53,348 nt of DNA from Acetobacterium sp. (GCF_030652775.1 NZ_JAUSPS010000054.1:1-53348), one strand, 5' to 3'; counted from the stretch's first letter, positions 16,066-24,881 are shown. Program-made: numbers and translations. The notes: generated from the letters alone by a model not told the origin.

Positions 16066-18432
16066 GTGAAACTAAGCGAAATACTAGGAAGTAAACGGCT
16101 GTATCTTGATGGCGCCATGGGGAGCCTGCTTCAGAATAAATTGGAATCAATTGGAGCGGTACCGGAGGCCTTAAATCTGACCCATCCTGACTTGATCAAA
16201 GATATTCATCAATTATATATTGATGCCGGAGCCAATATCATTCTTTCCAATACCTTTGGGGTTAATGGTTACAAACTCCAGGGCAGCGGCTATACCGTCG
16301 AACAATTGGTCACGGCTGGAGTTGCGAATGTAAAATCATTGAACCCTGATTATACAGCGCTGGATGTCGGACCACTAGGGACTCTGATCGGAGCCCTGGG
16401 AGAAGTGTCTTTTGATGAAGCCGTGGACTATTTCAAAGAGGTCGTTATCGCTGGTGACAAAGCCGGTGCCGATTTAATCGTCATTGAAACCATGACCGAT
16501 ATCTGTGAGGCTCGGGCGGCTCTGGTTGCTGCCAAAGAAGTATCGGAGCTGCCGGTAATTGTTTCGATGACCTACGAGGAAAATAGCCGAACCCTCACTG
16601 GCAGTGATGCCTTAACGGTGGTTGCCATCCTGGAAGGACTTGGAGCCGACGTAATTGGCATTAATTGTTCCACCGGGCCAGATGCAATGCTGCCGATTAT
16701 CAAAGAGCTGGTTCGCTATGCCTCGGTGCCAATTATGGTGGAACCCAACGCCGGGTTGCCGCACATGAAAGATGGCAAAACCGTCTATGACATTACCATC
16801 GACCAGTTTACCGATTATATGGTACAAATTGCCGAAATGGGGGCGTTAATTCTGGGCGGTTGCTGTGGCACAACCCCAGCGTATATCGAAAAAATGAAAC
16901 GGGCAACCAAAGAGCTCCCCATTTATCCGGTAACACAAAAAAGTTTTACCGCCGTATCCTCAAGTACCAGGACGATTATTTTGGGCGAGGATATCAATAT
17001 CATTGGCGAATGCATCAATCCCACCACTAATCCGGTGCTTAAGGCATCGCTGCGCCAGGGCGAACTGACAGTCGTGAACCAATTGGCCAGTGATCAGAAA
17101 AAAGACGGGGCGCATATTCTCGATATCAATTTAGGCTTGCCGGATATTGATGAATTAACGATGATGCAAGAGGCAGTCGATACGGTCAGCCGACTGGTGG
17201 ACTGTCCCCTGCAGATTGATTCATCTAATCCGGAAGTCATCGAAGCGGTGCTGCGAGGCTATCCCGGCAAGGCGATCATTAATTCAGTAAATGGAAAAAA
17301 ATCATCAATGGATAAGATTTTCCCCATTGCTAAGAAATACGGCGCTCTTGTGCTGGGGCTGACGATGGACGAAACCGGAATCCCCAGCTTGGCGGCCGAT
17401 CGTTTTGCCATTGCTGAGAAAATCATTAAAACGGCCGAATCTTACGGCATCAACAAAAAAAATATCCTTATTGATGCCCTGGTGTTAACGGCTTCGGCGC
17501 AACAGGCTGAAGTTCGGGAAACCATCAAAACGCTGGAAAAACTCCGGACTGAGCTGGGAGTGCCAACGGTGCTGGGAGTTTCCAATATTTCTTTCGGCCT
17601 GCCCAACCGCGAGCTCTTAAACCGAACCTTTTTAGCAATGGCGCTGGAAGCCGGACTGACCACCCCGATTATGAACCCCAGTGATAAAGAAATGATGGAC
17701 ACCATCAAAGCATTCCGGGCGCTCTGGGGCTTGGATGGTCAATGCATCGCTTATGCCAATGCCTATAAAGACAGCAGCTTTGGCGAAGCCAAGTCAGAAA
17801 CGGAGCGAGCCGCACTGGGTTTAAAAGAAATCATCGAAGAGGGTCTTACTGACCGGGCGGCCGAAGCCACTGCCATTCTTTTAAAAACCAGAGAACCACT
17901 CGATATTGTCAACAACGAGATCGTTCCCGCCCTTGATGCGGTGGGGGATGCCTTCGAAACCGGAGAATGCTTCCTGCCCCATCTGATTTTTGCGGCGGAG
18001 ACGGCGCAAAAGGCCTTTGAAGTCATCAAAGAAACTATGGCCAAAGATGGTCAGGCTCAAGTGGTCAAAGGAAAAATCGTGTTAGCCACCGTTGAGGGGG
18101 ATGTCCACGATATTGGAAAAAATATTCTTAAAGTAATTCTGGAGAACTACGGTTACGAGATTCTCGATCTAGGTAAGGATGTCAAGGCTGAAATTATTAT
18201 CCAGACCATTCAAGCTGAAGACATCAAGCTCGTGGGTCTCAGCGCCCTGATGACAACTACTGTTAAAAATATGGAAAAAATCATCAAAGAAATCAAGGCT
18301 AGCTGCCCGGCCATCACCATCATGGTGGGCGGGGCGGTCTTAAACCCCGAATATGCCAAAACCATCGGTGCCGATTATTACGGCAAAGATGCCCGTGAAG
18401 GCGCCAGCATTGCCAAAACAGTATTTGAATAA
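16066..18432 (+). CDS. metH: Cobalamin-dependent methionine synthase, lacking the reactivation domain
   Basis: 788 residues in the order homocysteine S-methyltransferase (1-290; zinc ligands in GINCSTG and GGCCGTTP), pterin/methyltetrahydrofolate-binding domain (about 305-570; GECINPTTNP, DILDINLG-type HILDINLGLPD, QIDSSNPEVIEA), helical cap (about 575-660) and B12-binding Rossmann domain (about 665-788) with the cobalt-ligand motif EGDVHDIGKN. The C-terminal SAM-dependent reactivation domain of E. coli MetH (which totals ~1,230 residues) is absent, as usual in anaerobes. Start GTG 16066 with AAAGGAG (16054-16060) upstream. It follows the homocysteine-forming genes, whose product is its substrate. 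Confidence 0.93.
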   Translation: MKLSEILGSKRLYLDGAMGSLLQNKLESIGAVPEALNLTHPDLIKDIHQLYIDAGANIILSNTFGVNGYKLQGSGYTVEQLVTAGVANVKSLNPDYTALDVGPLGTLIGALGEVSFDEAVDYFKEVVIAGDKAGADLIVIETMTDICEARAALVAAKEVSELPVIVSMTYEENSRTLTGSDALTVVAILEGLGADVIGINCSTGPDAMLPIIKELVRYASVPIMVEPNAGLPHMKDGKTVYDITIDQFTDYMVQIAEMGALILGGCCGTTPAYIEKMKRATKELPIYPVTQKSFTAVSSSTRTIILGEDINIIGECINPTTNPVLKASLRQGELTVVNQLASDQKKDGAHILDINLGLPDIDELTMMQEAVDTVSRLVDCPLQIDSSNPEVIEAVLRGYPGKAIINSVNGKKSSMDKIFPIAKKYGALVLGLTMDETGIPSLAADRFAIAEKIIKTAESYGINKKNILIDALVLTASAQQAEVRETIKTLEKLRTELGVPTVLGVSNISFGLPNRELLNRTFLAMALEAGLTTPIMNPSDKEMMDTIKAFRALWGLDGQCIAYANAYKDSSFGEAKSETERAALGLKEIIEEGLTDRAAEATAILLKTREPLDIVNNEIVPALDAVGDAFETGECFLPHLIFAAETAQKAFEVIKETMAKDGQAQVVKGKIVLATVEGDVHDIGKNILKVILENYGYEILDLGKDVKAEIIIQTIQAEDIKLVGLSALMTTTVKNMEKIIKEIKASCPAITIMVGGAVLNPEYAKTIGADYYGKDAREGASIAKTVFE

Positions 18433-18445
18433 GAATAAAAAACAT

Positions 18446-18480
18446 AAACGGCTGAACCATCATTTTGGTTTAGCCGTTTT
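18446..18480 (+). terminator. Terminator of metH
   Basis: AAACGGCTGAACC (18446-18458) pairs with GGTTTAGCCGTTT (18467-18479; one G-U), then T residues. Confidence 0.88.
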
Positions 18481-18515
18481 ATCGTGTTGAAGGATTATAG
18501 TTTTATCTTTAAAAG

Positions 18516-18552
18516 TTCGGCTAAAAGAGGAGGGAGTCCTATTTTAGCCGAA
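18516..18552 (-). terminator. Possible terminator of ade
   Basis: Perfect 11-bp inverted repeat TTCGGCTAAAA (18516-18526) / TTTTAGCCGAA (18542-18552) with a 15-base loop, 67 bases beyond the ade stop on the minus strand. Only a weak T-rich tail (ACTTTTAAAG), so it may be something else. Confidence 0.45.
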
Positions 18553-18618
18553 AGAAAAGTCGCAATGAGATCAATTTATAACCATCGGGAGCCTGGCTTT
18601 GGTATAATCAGCAACCGT

Positions 18619-20334
18619 TTAAGATTTAATCAATTGGAAGGCATCCACATCAAAAAGCCCCAGATCGGTCAGGCGTAGCGAAGGAATTACCGGCAGCGCC
18701 ATAAAGGAAAGGGTAATAAAGGGATCGACACCAGGGGCGACCCCTAATTTGTGGGCACTTGCGAGAAGTGAAGCGACCTTTTCCTGAACCACTTCCCCCG
18801 AATCAAGACTGATCAGACCGGCCAGGGTCAGGGGGACGGCTCCGATTATTTTATGATTCCCAGCTACCACATAGCCGCCGCCAATTTCAGCGAGATGATT
18901 GACTGCCAGCAGGATATCCTGATCATTATCGCCAACGACAATAATATTGTGAGAGTCATGCGCAACGGTCGTGGCAATGGCACCGCCTCTGATCCCAAAG
19001 CCCTTGATAGCCGCCACGCCGACATTGCCGGTATAATGATGCCGTTCAATAACACAAAGCTTAGCATAGCTTTCATTGGGGGCAAAAAAGCCGTCTTTCC
19101 CCGGTAGGGATTCAAGCAGATGATGGGTTTCGATCTGATCCTTGACAATTTCGATGACATGATCTTTTTTGCGAAGCGGGAGCTGCAAGTTTGCCGGGGT
19201 AAGGGTCTGGATATGAACGGAACTAAGAAGCCGGGGGTCAATCTCATAACAGGGTTTATGTTCCCAGATGCTGTCGTTCGCCGGGCGGCCGTTTTGATAG
19301 ACCTGCTCCACATCCATGGTGCCGAGATCGGATACGATTACCAGATCGGCTCGGTAACCGGGAGCAATGGCGCCCAGTTTTTTTAGCCCATAAGCCTGGG
19401 CGGTGTTAATAGTGGCCATCTTGATCGCCTTGATTGGACACAATCCCAGATCAATGGCCTGTTTGATATTCCAGCGGATGTGTCCCTCCTGATGGATGTC
19501 TTCTAAATGTTTGTCGTCGGTACAGAAGAGGAATCGGTCGATGGGTAACTCTGTTGTTAATAAGCCGCTGATGATAGCATGCAGGTTTTTAGCGGCAGAA
19601 CCTTCCCGAACGAGAATGTAGAAACCAGCCCGCAGTTTTTCGAGGGCTTCGGGCCAGGTAGTAGATTCATGCTCACTGTTGATCCCGGCGCAGGCATAAG
19701 CCTGGAGTGACTTGCCCGCCAGCCCCGGTGCATGACCATCAGCAAGCTTATGTCGGCATAGCGTCAGCTTATCAAGAATCACCGGATCACCGCTCAAAAC
19801 ATCGGGAAAACACATAACTTCTCCCAGTCCCAGAATTCGGGGATGATCCAGATAGCTCTGCATATCGGCGGCTAAAAAAGAACCGGCACCGTTTGTTTCA
19901 AAGGGGGTGGCGGGCACCGAAGAGGGCAGCATTACAAAAACGTTTAAGGGGATCGCTTCAGTGGCGTTTAGCAGATAGTTCAGCCCGATTTTTCCGGCGA
20001 CATTCACAATCTCATGGGGATCGGCAATAATCGTCGTGGTACCGGTGGGAACAATCGCTCGAGCCAGCTCAAAGGGTGTAACCATGGTGGATTCGATGTG
20101 CATGTGGGCATCAATAAATCCCGGAATAATATATTTCCCCTCCAGATCCACCTCTTCGAGACCCTCGTAAGATCCGATCCCCACAATAGTACCATTGGTA
20201 ACGGCCAGATCAGCCAAACAGATTTCTTCAGAAAATACGTTAAGAATCCTGGCGTTTTTAAAAACCAGATCGGCTTTTTCAAAACCATTGGCGACAGCAA
20301 TATTTTCTTTGAGTTCTTCTTTATATTTTCTCAT
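18619..20334 (-). CDS. ade: Adenine deaminase (Ade type)
   Basis: 571-residue amidohydrolase converting adenine to hypoxanthine and ammonia in purine salvage. N-terminal metal site IPGFIDAHMHIESTM, then GTTTIIADPHEIVNV, GLGEVMCFPDV, INSEHESTTWPEALEKL, FLFCTDDKHLEDI and the C-terminal AHDSHNIIVVGDND / AVNHLAEIGGGYVVA blocks, all in the normal order. Length is normal for bacterial Ade. Transcribed divergently from the rubredoxin-flavoprotein gene; the shared upstream region contains a large inverted repeat. I see no purine riboswitch in front of it. Confidence 0.94.
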   Translation of the reverse strand: MRKYKEELKENIAVANGFEKADLVFKNARILNVFSEEICLADLAVTNGTIVGIGSYEGLEEVDLEGKYIIPGFIDAHMHIESTMVTPFELARAIVPTGTTTIIADPHEIVNVAGKIGLNYLLNATEAIPLNVFVMLPSSVPATPFETNGAGSFLAADMQSYLDHPRILGLGEVMCFPDVLSGDPVILDKLTLCRHKLADGHAPGLAGKSLQAYACAGINSEHESTTWPEALEKLRAGFYILVREGSAAKNLHAIISGLLTTELPIDRFLFCTDDKHLEDIHQEGHIRWNIKQAIDLGLCPIKAIKMATINTAQAYGLKKLGAIAPGYRADLVIVSDLGTMDVEQVYQNGRPANDSIWEHKPCYEIDPRLLSSVHIQTLTPANLQLPLRKKDHVIEIVKDQIETHHLLESLPGKDGFFAPNESYAKLCVIERHHYTGNVGVAAIKGFGIRGGAIATTVAHDSHNIIVVGDNDQDILLAVNHLAEIGGGYVVAGNHKIIGAVPLTLAGLISLDSGEVVQEKVASLLASAHKLGVAPGVDPFITLSFMALPVIPSLRLTDLGLFDVDAFQLIKS

Positions 20335-20393
20335 GTTCCATCCTATCTATAATAAGCAATTTTTAGCAGTGATTCTATTGGGTGCGATGAATT

Positions 20394-20470
20394 ATTATAA
20401 CCTGATATATGCCCTTTTTTTACAAAAAAAAGCATTTTTTATATGAATCGCATCAAAAAAGGGTTATAAT
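20394..20470. promoter_or_regulatory. Symmetric divergent control region between ade and the rubredoxin flavoprotein
   Basis: ATTATAACC (20394-20402) and GGTTATAAT (20462-20470) are exact complements, and each arm supplies a TATAAT -10 for the gene it faces (minus strand 20394-20399; plus strand 20465-20470). Inside lie further A/T-rich mirrored tracts. The -35 boxes are not convincing. May be a shared operator or simply two facing -10 regions. Confidence 0.4.
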
Positions 20471-20566
20471 GACAAACAGAACATCAATTTATTCCTGTAC
20501 TTCAACTTACTTTTAAATTATAATAATTACAAAGTAGACAGTAATTCTAAGAAAGTGGTGAACAAA

Positions 20567-21304
20567 ATGAAAAAATGGCGCTGCACAGTATGCAATTATG
20601 TACATGAAGGTGATACCCCGCCAGACAAATGCCCGATTTGTGGAGTGGGACCGGATAAGTTTGTTTTAATTGAAGAGTCGGAAGTCATTGATACTGTTAA
20701 AGAAAAGAAATGGCGTTGTACCGTTTGTAATTATATCCATGTGGGCGAAACCCCTCCAGATGTTTGCCCAGTTTGTGGCGTGGGACCCGAAAAATTTGTT
20801 CTGGTTGAAGAAGTCGCGGATGGTTTAACCGATAAAAAAAGAGACGCCTTACAGACGATATTATTTAATGTCAGTTATGGTTTATATATTATTTCATCAA
20901 TCAAAGATGAAAAACTCAATGGGATGGTATCCAATACCTTTATTCAGGTCACCAGCACTCCCTTAAAAGCCAGCGTCTGCCTGGGAAAAGGAACATTGAC
21001 ATCTGAATATGTCCGAGAATCCGGAGTCTTTGGAGTCTCCATTCTGGGAAAAGATAATCATGATCTGATCAAACATTTTGGTTACCAGAGTGGCCGAGAT
21101 GTTGATAAATTCAAAAACCTCAGCTATATTACCGGTAAAACCGGCTGTCCCGGTTTACTGGAAACCCTCTGTTTTGTAGAGTGTGAGGTGGAGCAAACCA
21201 TCGATTTGGGAACCCACTATATGTTCATCGGCAAGGTTGTTGACGGCGACGGGTTCAGCAAAGACGAACCGATGACCTACGCTTATTATCACGCCACCCG
21301 ATAG
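20567..21304 (+). CDS. Double-rubredoxin / flavin reductase fusion (high-molecular-weight rubredoxin type)
   Basis: 245 residues. Two tandem short rubredoxin-like modules (about 1-37 and 48-87), each with WRCTVCNY ... CP(I/V)CGVGP, i.e. two CX2C iron sites per module, then an FMN-binding flavin-reductase-like domain (about 95-245; NTFIQVTSTPLKASVCLGKGTLTSEY, GVFGVSILGKDNHDLIKHFG). Similar proteins (Hrb of Moorella) move electrons from NAD(P)H to a flavo-diiron protein for oxygen or nitric oxide detoxification. Known Hrb has one rubredoxin domain; here it is duplicated and N-terminal. ATG 20567 is preferred over GTG 20555 because the rubredoxin motif starts immediately after it. Confidence 0.88.
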   Translation: MKKWRCTVCNYVHEGDTPPDKCPICGVGPDKFVLIEESEVIDTVKEKKWRCTVCNYIHVGETPPDVCPVCGVGPEKFVLVEEVADGLTDKKRDALQTILFNVSYGLYIISSIKDEKLNGMVSNTFIQVTSTPLKASVCLGKGTLTSEYVRESGVFGVSILGKDNHDLIKHFGYQSGRDVDKFKNLSYITGKTGCPGLLETLCFVECEVEQTIDLGTHYMFIGKVVDGDGFSKDEPMTYAYYHATR

Positions 21305-21310
21305 TTAATA

Positions 21311-21345
21311 AAAAGCCCATGCGAAAATCGCATGGGCTTTTTTTT
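21311..21345. terminator. Bidirectional terminator
   Basis: AAAAGCCCATGCGA (21311-21324) pairs with 21328-21341 around a 3-base loop, with T8 on the plus side. It abuts the stop codon of the convergent DUF1611 gene and can serve both. Confidence 0.92.
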
Positions 21346-22420
21346 AGGTGGTGGTTTTTTCTTTTAATTCAGGAAAAGCCTCTAAAATAGTCTTAACCAG
21401 CTTGTTGCAGCCATGGAACAGGGTGTCCGTGGTGGGCAGCTGATAGTCTTGTTCATAAGCCTTAATCGTATCAGCCACTTCATTCTCGGTCATATCATCA
21501 TGATTAATTGTGATCGCAATAACCTTGGCTTCAGAGAAGCGTTCAATCAGTTCGATTTCACTGGAGAGGGTGGGCATTTGCAGATAATCAAAATCGACCC
21601 GGTTTACTCGCTTGGGTGGATGCTGAACAATGATGCCATCGGGCTTTCCGCCGCGGATGATGGCACAGGAACTGATAAATGCCGGATGACTAAGGGCGCC
21701 CTGTCCTTCCAGAATGATCACATCCGGTTTTTCGTGAATATTTGCTTCAACAACCGCATTTTCCAATTCGCCAGTCATAAATTCAGAGGGAATGGCATCC
21801 AACGCAATTCCGTATTTTTCACCCTGGATTAATGAGGTTTGACCGGTACCGATAAAGCTGGCCCGTAGTCCCCGTTCTTTCAGGGCGGCAATCAGCAGCA
21901 TCGCAGTGGTTCGTTTACCGACGGCACAATCGGTGCCGAGGATAGCGATCTTCGGCGTTTTGACATTTAAAATATCACCGGTAAAAAGATGGAGGTAGCG
22001 ATTGGCAAGTGGTTTTCGGATATCATAGAGTTTAACCCGATAGCGTTTTGCCTGTTGTTTAAATTCAGAATCTTCAGAAATAAATTCATGGAGACCATTG
22101 ACAATATCCATTCCCAAAGACATGGCATTGAGAAAAATACGCCGTTCGTTGATGGATAAGATGGCATCCTTTGGGGCGATGCCATAAATAAAATACTTGG
22201 GAACCGCACTTAATTGATCCATGGCTTCGGATAAATCACGGTAGATAGGGATACCATTGTTAACCCCTTCCAATATTTTTCCGGCATCCATGCCTGATTT
22301 GGTGCTGTCTATCACACATGCGATCTGGTATTTTTGAGAACGTCGGATTAAACCATTGGCAGTCTTTCCATCGGATTCACCAAATTGACCTTCACAGTAG
22401 AGTAAAGCTTTTTCTTTCAT
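21344..22420 (-). CDS. DUF1611 family P-loop protein (DgcN-like)
   Basis: 358 residues. The N-terminal ~150 residues are a Rossmann-like domain (YCEGQFGESDGKTANGLIRRS ... YFIYGIAPKDAILS). The C-terminal P-loop domain has IAILGTDCAVGKRTTA (modified Walker A), FIGTGQTSLIQGEKYGIALDAI and VIILEGQGALSHPAF. Family members include DgcN, a D-glutamate N-acetyltransferase usually paired with the racemase DgcA; no DgcA neighbour is present, so the substrate here is open. ATG 22420 is supported by TGAAAGGAG (22432-22440); an earlier in-frame start has no site. Confidence 0.8.
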   Translation of the reverse strand: MKEKALLYCEGQFGESDGKTANGLIRRSQKYQIACVIDSTKSGMDAGKILEGVNNGIPIYRDLSEAMDQLSAVPKYFIYGIAPKDAILSINERRIFLNAMSLGMDIVNGLHEFISEDSEFKQQAKRYRVKLYDIRKPLANRYLHLFTGDILNVKTPKIAILGTDCAVGKRTTAMLLIAALKERGLRASFIGTGQTSLIQGEKYGIALDAIPSEFMTGELENAVVEANIHEKPDVIILEGQGALSHPAFISSCAIIRGGKPDGIIVQHPPKRVNRVDFDYLQMPTLSSEIELIERFSEAKVIAITINHDDMTENEVADTIKAYEQDYQLPTTDTLFHGCNKLVKTILEAFPELKEKTTT

Positions 22421-22655
22421 AGAGTTTAGAACTCCTTTCACGTGGACAAGAACAAGTTTTTTACTAGACAAACGATTCAATTAAATTTTCTTAAAGTGTT
22501 TGAGAATAAAAGCAGTTCGATACGCACTCTTATAATCATACCACATAAAACGGTAAATAAACGCTTCCTTAAGAAATGCCAGAAATAAGCAGCACTTCCT
22601 AAAAAAACTCGATTAGCCGCTAGAGCAGTTTTTGATAAAAAATCAAACTTGTATA

Positions 22656-22710
22656 TTGACAAAAATTGCCCCGGATGATATATTGAATATATGTTCAATA
22701 TATCATCCGG
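22656..22710 (+). promoter_or_regulatory. Promoter and perfect palindromic operator of the TetR gene
   Basis: TTGACA (22656-22661), 17-base spacer, TATATT (22679-22684). A perfect inverted repeat CCGGATGATATATTGAA (22671-22687) / its complement (22694-22710), 6-base centre, covers the -10 and start region, and ends eight bases before the ATG. The position fits autorepression by the TetR protein, and control of the esterase gene behind it. Confidence 0.82.
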
Positions 22711-22718
22711 GAGGGATC

Positions 22719-23345
22719 ATGGCTCGATCAAAGGAACAAAACGAAAGAATGAGAGAAACTCGCAAAGAAAAGATTCGTAACGCCGCCCTACTACAATTTG
22801 TCAAACAGGGGCTATTTGCCACGCGGATCCAGGATATAGCTGCAGAAGCCGGAATTGCCCAGGGGCTTTTATATCATTATTATGCATCAAAAGACGAAAT
22901 CTTCGTGGATCTCATCAATGATGCCCTGGATAAGACCATTGAGGCATCCTACTCGGTTCGGGATATGGAGACCGGGCCAGGTGAAAAAATCCGCTTTGCC
23001 CTGGAAAAACTGGTGGAGACAATTGAGCACAGTCAGACTTTTTTAGACACCTGTCGTTTGATTACGCAGGCAACCAATTCAACGGCAATTCCACTGGAAG
23101 CTCAGAATCTTATTCTGGAAAAAAGAAATATCCCCTATCAAGTCATTGAAAAAATTATGGAAGCAGGACAGAAAGAAGGAACCGTGGTAGCGGGCGATCC
23201 CAAAATGTTGTCCATTTTTTTCTGGACAAGTATCAATGGTCTGGCGATATACTATTCAACCAATGATAATCGGGGCGTAAAACTGGATTATTGGGTGATC
23301 GCATCGATGTTTTTGATTGAAACTGAAAGAGAAAGAGAGGAATAA
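22719..23345 (+). CDS. TetR/AcrR family transcriptional regulator
   Basis: 208 residues. N-terminal HTH (residues 14-60: RKEKIRNAALLQFVKQGLFATR IQDIAAEAGIAQ then GLLYHYYASKDEIFVDLIND) and an all-helical ligand/dimer domain. ATG 22719 with GGGAGG just upstream. Seven bases separate its stop from the esterase ATG, so the two form an operon controlled by the palindrome over the promoter. The ligand is unknown; esterase substrates or products are candidates. Confidence 0.92.
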   Translation: MARSKEQNERMRETRKEKIRNAALLQFVKQGLFATRIQDIAAEAGIAQGLLYHYYASKDEIFVDLINDALDKTIEASYSVRDMETGPGEKIRFALEKLVETIEHSQTFLDTCRLITQATNSTAIPLEAQNLILEKRNIPYQVIEKIMEAGQKEGTVVAGDPKMLSIFFWTSINGLAIYYSTNDNRGVKLDYWVIASMFLIETEREREE

Positions 23346-23352
23346 CGTTATC

Positions 23353-24276
23353 ATGAGTACAAAAGCAAAAATAATGCACTATACATTGAAATATCGACAT
23401 TTCTTTAAAGGGCAATTGCGTCCGGAAGTGATTGATAAAAACACTTCAATTGAAAAGCTGCGTCGGGATTGTGATGAAACTGCCGTACGTTTCTTTAAAC
23501 AAATCCCGGGGATCACTTTTAAACCCAGTGATTACCCGAATTTTTATGCGGAATGGGTTGAAATAGACGATGCTCCTGAAGAAAAGGCAGTCTTGTACTT
23601 TCATGGTGGCGGTTTTGTCATGGGTAATGCCAGATCGCATCGAAATATTGTTGGCAATTTTGTCAAACATCTGGGCATTAAAGCTCTGGTCTTTGACTAT
23701 CGGCTGGCTCCGGAACACCCGGCACCAGCAGCGGTCAATGATTCAGCTGCCATTTATAGCTGGTTGCTTGAGCAAGGGTATCAGCCTGAAAAGATCGCTT
23801 TTGTAGGGGATTCGGCCGGTGGCGGGATTGCTTTGGCCACACTGCTAAAATGCAAGGATAATGGTATACCGCTACCCGGGGTCTGTGCGACATTTTCACC
23901 ATGTATTGATATGACGATTTCTGGAGAGTCTCATAAAACCCGGGTAAAGGCCGATCCCTGCACCCCCAAAGGTGCAAATGAGACCTATCTTGGCTATTAT
24001 GTGGGTAATGGCGATCCTAGGCACCCTTATGCGTCCCCGCTATTTGGAGACTTAACCGGTATACCACCGCTTATCATTCAAGTTGGAAATAATGAAACAC
24101 TGAGAGACGATTCAACCCGTTTTGCAAAAAAAGCCAAAGAATCAGGTGTTGAAGTTGAGATGAAGGTCTGGCAGGGGATGTTTCACTGTTTTCCATTGCT
24201 GGCTCCAATGTTCCCGGAGGCAATTGCAGCCATGGAAGAGGTCTGTCAATTTGTCAGAAAAAAGCTGCAAGACTAA
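23353..24276 (+). CDS. Alpha/beta hydrolase, hormone-sensitive-lipase (Aes/BD-FAE) family esterase
   Basis: 307 residues, cytoplasmic. Oxyanion-hole motif HGGG (YFHGGGFVMGNARSH, about residues 80-94), nucleophile elbow GDSAGG (FVGDSAGGGIALATLL, about 153-168), then the acid in NETLRDDSTRFA and the catalytic histidine in MFHCFPLL. All triad residues are present. Probably hydrolyses short acyl esters. Second gene of the TetR operon. Confidence 0.9.
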   Translation: MSTKAKIMHYTLKYRHFFKGQLRPEVIDKNTSIEKLRRDCDETAVRFFKQIPGITFKPSDYPNFYAEWVEIDDAPEEKAVLYFHGGGFVMGNARSHRNIVGNFVKHLGIKALVFDYRLAPEHPAPAAVNDSAAIYSWLLEQGYQPEKIAFVGDSAGGGIALATLLKCKDNGIPLPGVCATFSPCIDMTISGESHKTRVKADPCTPKGANETYLGYYVGNGDPRHPYASPLFGDLTGIPPLIIQVGNNETLRDDSTRFAKKAKESGVEVEMKVWQGMFHCFPLLAPMFPEAIAAMEEVCQFVRKKLQD

Positions 24277-24300
24277 GATGAATGTGATCGGGAATTATCC

Positions 24301-24329
24301 TTGCCTTCCTCTTTCAACGGGGCTATAAT
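24301..24329 (+). promoter_or_regulatory. Promoter of the lipoprotein gene
   Basis: TTGCCT (24301-24306), 17-base spacer, TATAAT (24324-24329), 21 bases before the start codon. GGAGG lies in between at 24340-24344. Confidence 0.6.
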
Positions 24330-24350
24330 TTAACCATATGGAGGTAGTGG

Positions 24351-24881
24351 ATGAAAAAGACAGGTATAGTGCTTTTAGTTTTGAGTTTTGTAATTTTGGG
24401 ACTCACCGGCTGTGGACTGGCAGAAATTTTTAACAGGCAAACAGCTTCAGCTGGCACTGAAGCAAAGAAGCTGCCGGAAATGCTAATAAATGAGCCTTTC
24501 TTAGTAACTACCGTCAATGGCGATTATAGTGTCACGATTAACGGAGCGAGAAAAACTGCGGCAAGAAGTAAGGACACCAGCGTCAATCCCAAACAGGTTA
24601 TTTTTCTGGATTATACATACAACAATATCAGTTATGAAACAAAATATAATATGGAATTCTTTTTGGCGCAGGGCGACTTTGTAGTCGTAGATGACCAGGG
24701 GAATACCCTTGAGGCCTATAATATCAAAGATCCTGACCGCATGATTCAGGAGACCCCAAGCGGCGGAAGTTGTTCGGCAAGCATCGCCTATGCACTGGAA
24801 ACAGATAGTAAAAACCTCACCATTACCTTTATCAGAGGAAAGGGCAGAGAGGTTGCCCAAATTACCATCCCTATCAAATAA
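24351..24881 (+). CDS. Small secreted lipoprotein (DUF4352/DUF5067-like beta domain)
   Basis: 176 residues with a lipoprotein signal peptide ending in lipobox LTGC (Cys21), then one beta-rich domain (YSVTINGARKTAARSKD ... QVIFLDYTYNNISYE ... FVVVDDQGNTLEAY ... LTITFIRGKGREVAQITIPIK). The order of strands resembles the immunoglobulin-like DUF4352/DUF5067 domains of Firmicute lipoproteins. Function unknown. It has its own promoter; a terminator-like structure with seven T lies 90-140 bases downstream. Confidence 0.75.
   Translation: MKKTGIVLLVLSFVILGLTGCGLAEIFNRQTASAGTEAKKLPEMLINEPFLVTTVNGDYSVTINGARKTAARSKDTSVNPKQVIFLDYTYNNISYETKYNMEFFLAQGDFVVVDDQGNTLEAYNIKDPDRMIQETPSGGSCSASIAYALETDSKNLTITFIRGKGREVAQITIPIK

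Noticed and set aside
18484-18678. 64-codon plus-strand frame overlapping the end of ade
   Set aside because: No ribosome site, unusual composition, and it overlaps a hairpin and the antisense of ade.
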